Source of the DNA: JBBQXY01 sp038209195
Lineage (GTDB): Bacteria; Chloroflexota; Ktedonobacteria; Ktedonobacterales; Ktedonobacteraceae
Assembly (NCBI GenBank): GCA_038209195.1
Contig: JBBQXY010000208.1
Span: forward strand, 1-8,447
DNA length: 8,447 nt
Direction of reading: 5' to 3'
The notes beneath the pieces are model-generated. The model was not told where the DNA came from. It saw only the letters and a program-made list of their open reading frames with translations, and ran no database searches. The first letter of the stretch is position 1. Every line of letters starts with the position of its first letter. Of the stretch, positions 6,137 to 8,447 are shown piece after piece. The position numbers and the translations under genes are program-made.

Positions 6137-6835
6137 ATGGTAAAAACCTACTCCTGGAGCACTGACGCAGAGGAATTGCGACGGCTCTTCACCCTCACGT
6201 TCGATGATTTGCATTTCCTGGAGCCTTTGCGCGCCGATGCCCAGCGACTTTATCGCGCTCTGGTGCTGGTCTGGGCACGAGTCGAACGTGTCCTGGTCTC
6301 AGATCCAAGCAGCATCCCAGAGGAGGTGATCACGCACGTGAGTCGTCAGCTCAGCCTGAAGCCTTCTGTCCTTTCACAGTTGCATAATCACCCTTCGGCT
6401 CGATCAGCGACCTTTGAGGCAGTGCGCAAGCATTTGGATGTGCGTGCCTGGCAAGAGTCGGATGAAGAGCAGTTATCTGCCTACTTGATCGAGAAGGTGT
6501 CCCATACGGGGAATCCTTCCGCTCTCTTCGACGCGGCAACCGACTGGATGGTGCGTGTTGGGGTGCTACGCCCGCAAGGAGAGACGACCATCGAGCGTCT
6601 GGTCTATCAAGTCCGCAATCAAGCGGAAGATATCTTATTTGATCAGATCGCTTCCAGTTGTCTGACGAAGGCCGGGCCAAGCTGGATGCCGTGCTTGATA
6701 CGTCACAGGGTGATAGTCGCCTCGCCTGGCTTGGTACCCCACCACGCGCTGCTTCCGTTCCCGCCATCAAGGAGGAGTGTGAGCGCTTAGTTCAGGTTCG
6801 GCAGTCATTACCTGCCCCATACTTAATCACGACTT
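6137..6835 (+). pseudogene. tnpA: Tn3-family transposase (TnpA), N-terminal remnant
   Basis: The start is 3 nt after the recombinase stop, so the two were one operon. Residues about 8-170 fit the DUF4158 N-terminal domain of Tn3 transposases (FTLTFDDLHFLEPLR, IPEEVITHVSRQLSL). The first frame is open to 6790, but family similarity shifts frame near 6654: the other frame then gives QLSDEGRAKLDAVLDTSQGD and KEECERLVQVRQ. A lost C in TCCCAG would explain the break. Similarity fades by about 6810-6835, where a Tn3-type terminal-repeat candidate begins. Only about 230 of roughly 1000 residues remain, and the DDE catalytic domain is gone. A full TnpA would bind the terminal repeats and carry out replicative transposition; this copy cannot. 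Confidence 0.82.
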
Positions 6836-6873
6836 GGGGTACGTATTGTTGCACTCGTAGCTTGCGCTTAAAA
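6836..6873 (+). repeat. Candidate Tn3-type terminal inverted repeat, single copy
   Basis: The 38-bp stretch begins GGGGTACGTATTG and near its inner end has GCGCTTAA (6864-6871), resembling the GGGG outer end and (A)CG-TAAG inner end of Tn3-family repeats. Its orientation makes it the left end of an element lying to the right, not the right end of the remnant to its left. It begins exactly where transposase similarity stops, suggesting a second element inserted into or fused with the first. No mate is present in the window. Confidence 0.35.
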
Positions 6874-6915
6874 CATGCGTATATCCAAATTAGATGTATG
6901 AGAAGCAAGAGGCAT

Positions 6916-6932
6916 ATAGCCCAAATGGCTAT
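6916..6932 (+). terminator. Weak hairpin with T-rich tail
   Basis: ATAGCC (6916-6921) and GGCTAT (6927-6932) enclose a 5-nt loop, followed by TTCTTG. The stem is short (6 bp) and the tail imperfect. It lies between the transposase remnant and the DDE transposase gene and could reduce read-through into the latter. Confidence 0.25.
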
Positions 6933-7024
6933 TTCTTGACCGCTAAAGAGGGAGGAGTTACTCTTGTCTGGACAAACCGACGTAGAGAACAGGGGAGAGG
7001 TACCACAACGAAAAAGGGGGCATC

Positions 7025-7930
7025 ATGCCTGCCCGCAAGAGGAAACGCCGCGAACGCACCCACGACTGGCAAGACATTCAGCAATATACACTTTGGCCAG
7101 AGCAGCAGCTCTACGAAAAAATTCGCCCTGTTGTGCTTTTTCAGGAGAGCGCTGCAGTGCGTGCCAAAGAGATCGGGGACAGTCCACGCACGCTGCAATA
7201 CCATGCACAGCAGTTTGAGCAAGTGGGTATGGCAAGTCTGTCCCACAAAGAGCGTGCTCCTGCACCTTCGGCTGGGCGGAGTCTCCCCGAAGACATGCGC
7301 CAATTGATTGTCAATCTGAAAGCGGAATATCCAAGCTTTACCCCTCATGAGATTGCCACGATCTGTTTTCTCCATTTTGAGCGCAGACCATCCGACCACA
7401 CCGTGAAACGCATCCTGGCGGATGGACCGAAGCCTTCCATTTCCGGGCGGCGCTATCCACTCTACGCAGAGATCGCCGACGGGTATCAGAGACGGCGGGC
7501 CATCGTCGATCTGCATGCGGAAGGGTGGTCAAATACGACTATCAGTGCCTATTTGCAAACCCCTCGACATCGGGTGTATGAGGTGCTCAAGCGTTGGGCC
7601 GAAGAAGGGCATGCAGGACTGGATGACAGACCGACGAGTGCCCCACGGTCTCCTGCTCGCAAAGTGACCATGAACGCGATCACCGAGGTCCGAAAGAGCG
7701 TTCGGGAGAGTCCTGAGCTTGGCGCGTATCGTGTGCGGGCGGCTCTGGAGCAGATCGGTATCCATCTCTCACAGGCGACGTGTGGGCGGCTCCTCGCCCT
7801 CAATCGCAAGCTCTACGGCGTGCCGAAACCTTCGGGAGGAGTTCCACGCGAGCGACGCGAGATGCCGTTCAAGGCTCATTTCAAGCACGAGATCTGGTCC
7901 GTGGACGCGCCCGTACATCGAAGAGCATAG
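7025..7930 (+). CDS. DDE (rve) transposase, N-terminal and DNA-binding part, frameshifted
   Basis: 301 codons. A basic N-terminus (PARKRKRRERTHDW) is followed by helix-turn-helix regions at about residues 30-75 and 155-195 (EGWSNTTISAYLQTPRHRVY), a linker, and the start of the rve catalytic fold at HEIWSVD, where D294 (codon 7904-7906) is the first catalytic Asp. The frame then goes astray into APVHRRA and stops at TAG 7928. The true continuation, RPYIEEHSLGFPEPVYLI, is in another frame (next entry). A likely one-base gain in the CCC run at 7910-7912 explains it. AAGGGGG about 7-13 nt before the ATG supports the start. This is an IS481/Mu-like integrase-core transposase family. The gene is broken here and, unless programmed frameshifting occurs, cannot make a complete catalytic site. 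Confidence 0.78.
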   Translation: MPARKRKRRERTHDWQDIQQYTLWPEQQLYEKIRPVVLFQESAAVRAKEIGDSPRTLQYHAQQFEQVGMASLSHKERAPAPSAGRSLPEDMRQLIVNLKAEYPSFTPHEIATICFLHFERRPSDHTVKRILADGPKPSISGRRYPLYAEIADGYQRRRAIVDLHAEGWSNTTISAYLQTPRHRVYEVLKRWAEEGHAGLDDRPTSAPRSPARKVTMNAITEVRKSVRESPELGAYRVRAALEQIGIHLSQATCGRLLALNRKLYGVPKPSGGVPRERREMPFKAHFKHEIWSVDAPVHRRA

Positions 7931-8325
7931 CTTGGGGTTTCCAGAACCTGTCTATTTGATCAGCGTGTTAGAGAATTACTCCCGCTCCTGCTTGGCGAGT
8001 AAAATTTCTTCCACCCAAAATCAGTGGGACTATTTGGAGGTACTTTTTGCAGCACTCTCAGCCTTTGGTGCGCCATCAGTTCTGGTAAGTGATGGCGGTG
8101 GGATTTTTCGCTGCAATCAGGCAATGGATGTGTATGCCGCTTTGGGGATCAAAAAAGATCAAATCGAGAAGCGACAAGCCTGGCAAAACTATATCGAATC
8201 GCATTTCAATATCGTCCGAAAAATGGCGGATGCCAAGTTCGCACGGGCACGCTCCTGGGAAGAGATGATCGCCACTCACCGCACCTAGATGCGTGATTAC
8301 AATATGCAGCGCGTGCGCCATGTCG
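7911..8325 (+). pseudogene. DDE (rve) transposase, catalytic part after the frameshift
   Basis: In the shifted frame the catalytic domain resumes at PYIEEHSLGFPEPVYLISVL. The second Asp is in VLVSDGGGIF (codon 8091-8093) and the Glu in QNYIESHFNIV (codon 8196-8198), 34 residues apart. With D294 upstream the full D-D-35-E triad can be reconstructed. The frame stops at TAG 8286-8288 after IATHRT, yet MRDYNMQR follows in frame; relatives as I recall them have a Trp there, so TGG to TAG is likely. Similarity fades near 8325, so the C-terminal part is missing or further shifted. It belongs with the preceding entry as one dead insertion-sequence gene. Confidence 0.72.
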
Positions 8326-8430
8326 GTGCATGTAGAATCCCTTTTACAGAAAGGAGAGGTTGAAGCACTACCTCTGGGTCACTTGACTTACCTGGACGGG
8401 AAACCGAAAGGGAAAAATAGCATGTCATGA
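8320..8430 (+). CDS. Short hypothetical ORF at the right edge
   Basis: A 36-codon frame begins MSVHVESLLQKGEVEALPLG and ends at TGA 8428-8430. That stop overlaps an ATG at 8427 in an ATGA arrangement, which then runs off the window as MKALKRM. The ATGA overlap is typical of coupled genes. There is no clear ribosome binding site before 8320 and I recognise no family. The start may be wrong, or the frame may be leftover sequence after the broken transposase. Confidence 0.25.
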   Translation: MSVHVESLLQKGEVEALPLGHLTYLDGKPKGKNSMS

Positions 8431-8447
8431 AAGCATTGAAGAGGATG

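Larger units (their letters stand above)
5097..6835 (+). mobile_element. Remnant of a TnpI-type (Tn4430-like) Tn3-family transposon
   Basis: The palindromic core, accessory motif, intact tyrosine recombinase and truncated Tn3-type transposase occur in the order known for the Tn4430 group. The right boundary is drawn where transposase similarity stops. The left boundary is only the left edge of the core: I found no 38-bp GGGG-type left repeat. If the 19-bp inverted repeat at 1291 is part of the element, it would extend left over the two-component genes. The element cannot move itself; the recombinase could still act. Confidence 0.6.

Noticed and set aside
6732..6740. GGTACCCC as the inner mate of the GGGGTAC terminal repeat
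   Set aside because: It lies in well-conserved transposase coding sequence (LGTPPRAAS), and the similarity does not extend beyond a few bases.
6939..7516. Long open frame on the - strand opposite the DDE transposase
   Set aside because: It is antisense to sequence with clear transposase motifs and shows no domain pattern of its own.
1..8447. CRISPR arrays, tRNA or rRNA genes
   Set aside because: I saw no regularly spaced repeats and no recognisable RNA gene sequence on either strand.

Overview
The window looks like accessory, partly decayed chromosome from a soil bacterium. A Ktedonobacteria-like member of the Chloroflexota is my best guess. The reasons are the multi-pass GAF/HisKA_3 histidine kinase paired with a NarL-type regulator, and the abundance of transposase remnants. 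This comes from recognising protein families, not from a search.

Layout. (1) At 3-1208 (+ strand) are the 3' part of a fumarylacetoacetate-hydrolase-family gene and a small cupin gene whose last ~43 codons are cut off by an in-frame TAG. (2) At 1343-4136 (- strand) is a two-component operon: a sensor kinase split by an in-frame TAG into an N-terminal membrane piece and a 579-aa kinase piece, followed 4 nt later by a NarL/LuxR-type response regulator. A promoter-like pair and a strong ribosome binding site lie upstream of the kinase. A perfect 15-bp hairpin separates the operon from the next gene. (3) At 4286-4909 (- strand) is a six-helix membrane protein of unknown role. Its leader can fold over its own ribosome binding site and carries a CRP-like palindrome. 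(4) At 5097-6835 (+ strand) is what I read as the remnant of a Tn3-family transposon of the TnpI type (Tn4430-like): a palindromic recombination core, an upstream accessory motif, a complete tyrosine recombinase, and 3 nt later the N-terminal part of a Tn3 transposase that is frameshifted and then cut off. (5) From 6836 there is a Tn3-type terminal-inverted-repeat candidate, a DDE (rve) transposase broken by a frameshift and an in-frame TAG, and a short uncertain ORF at the right edge.

The most notable pattern is a 12-mer, GTGCCGTATAAG. Two copies, one with a single mismatch, form the recombinase core; a third lies just before the recombinase gene; a fourth lies 3.9 kb away behind the response regulator. 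The last two sit inside a perfect 19-bp inverted repeat that brackets the whole two-component/membrane-protein block. That block may therefore be transposon cargo, or the motif may be a dispersed recombinase operator. A second pattern is that all three in-frame nonsense interruptions (cupin, kinase, DDE transposase) are TAG.
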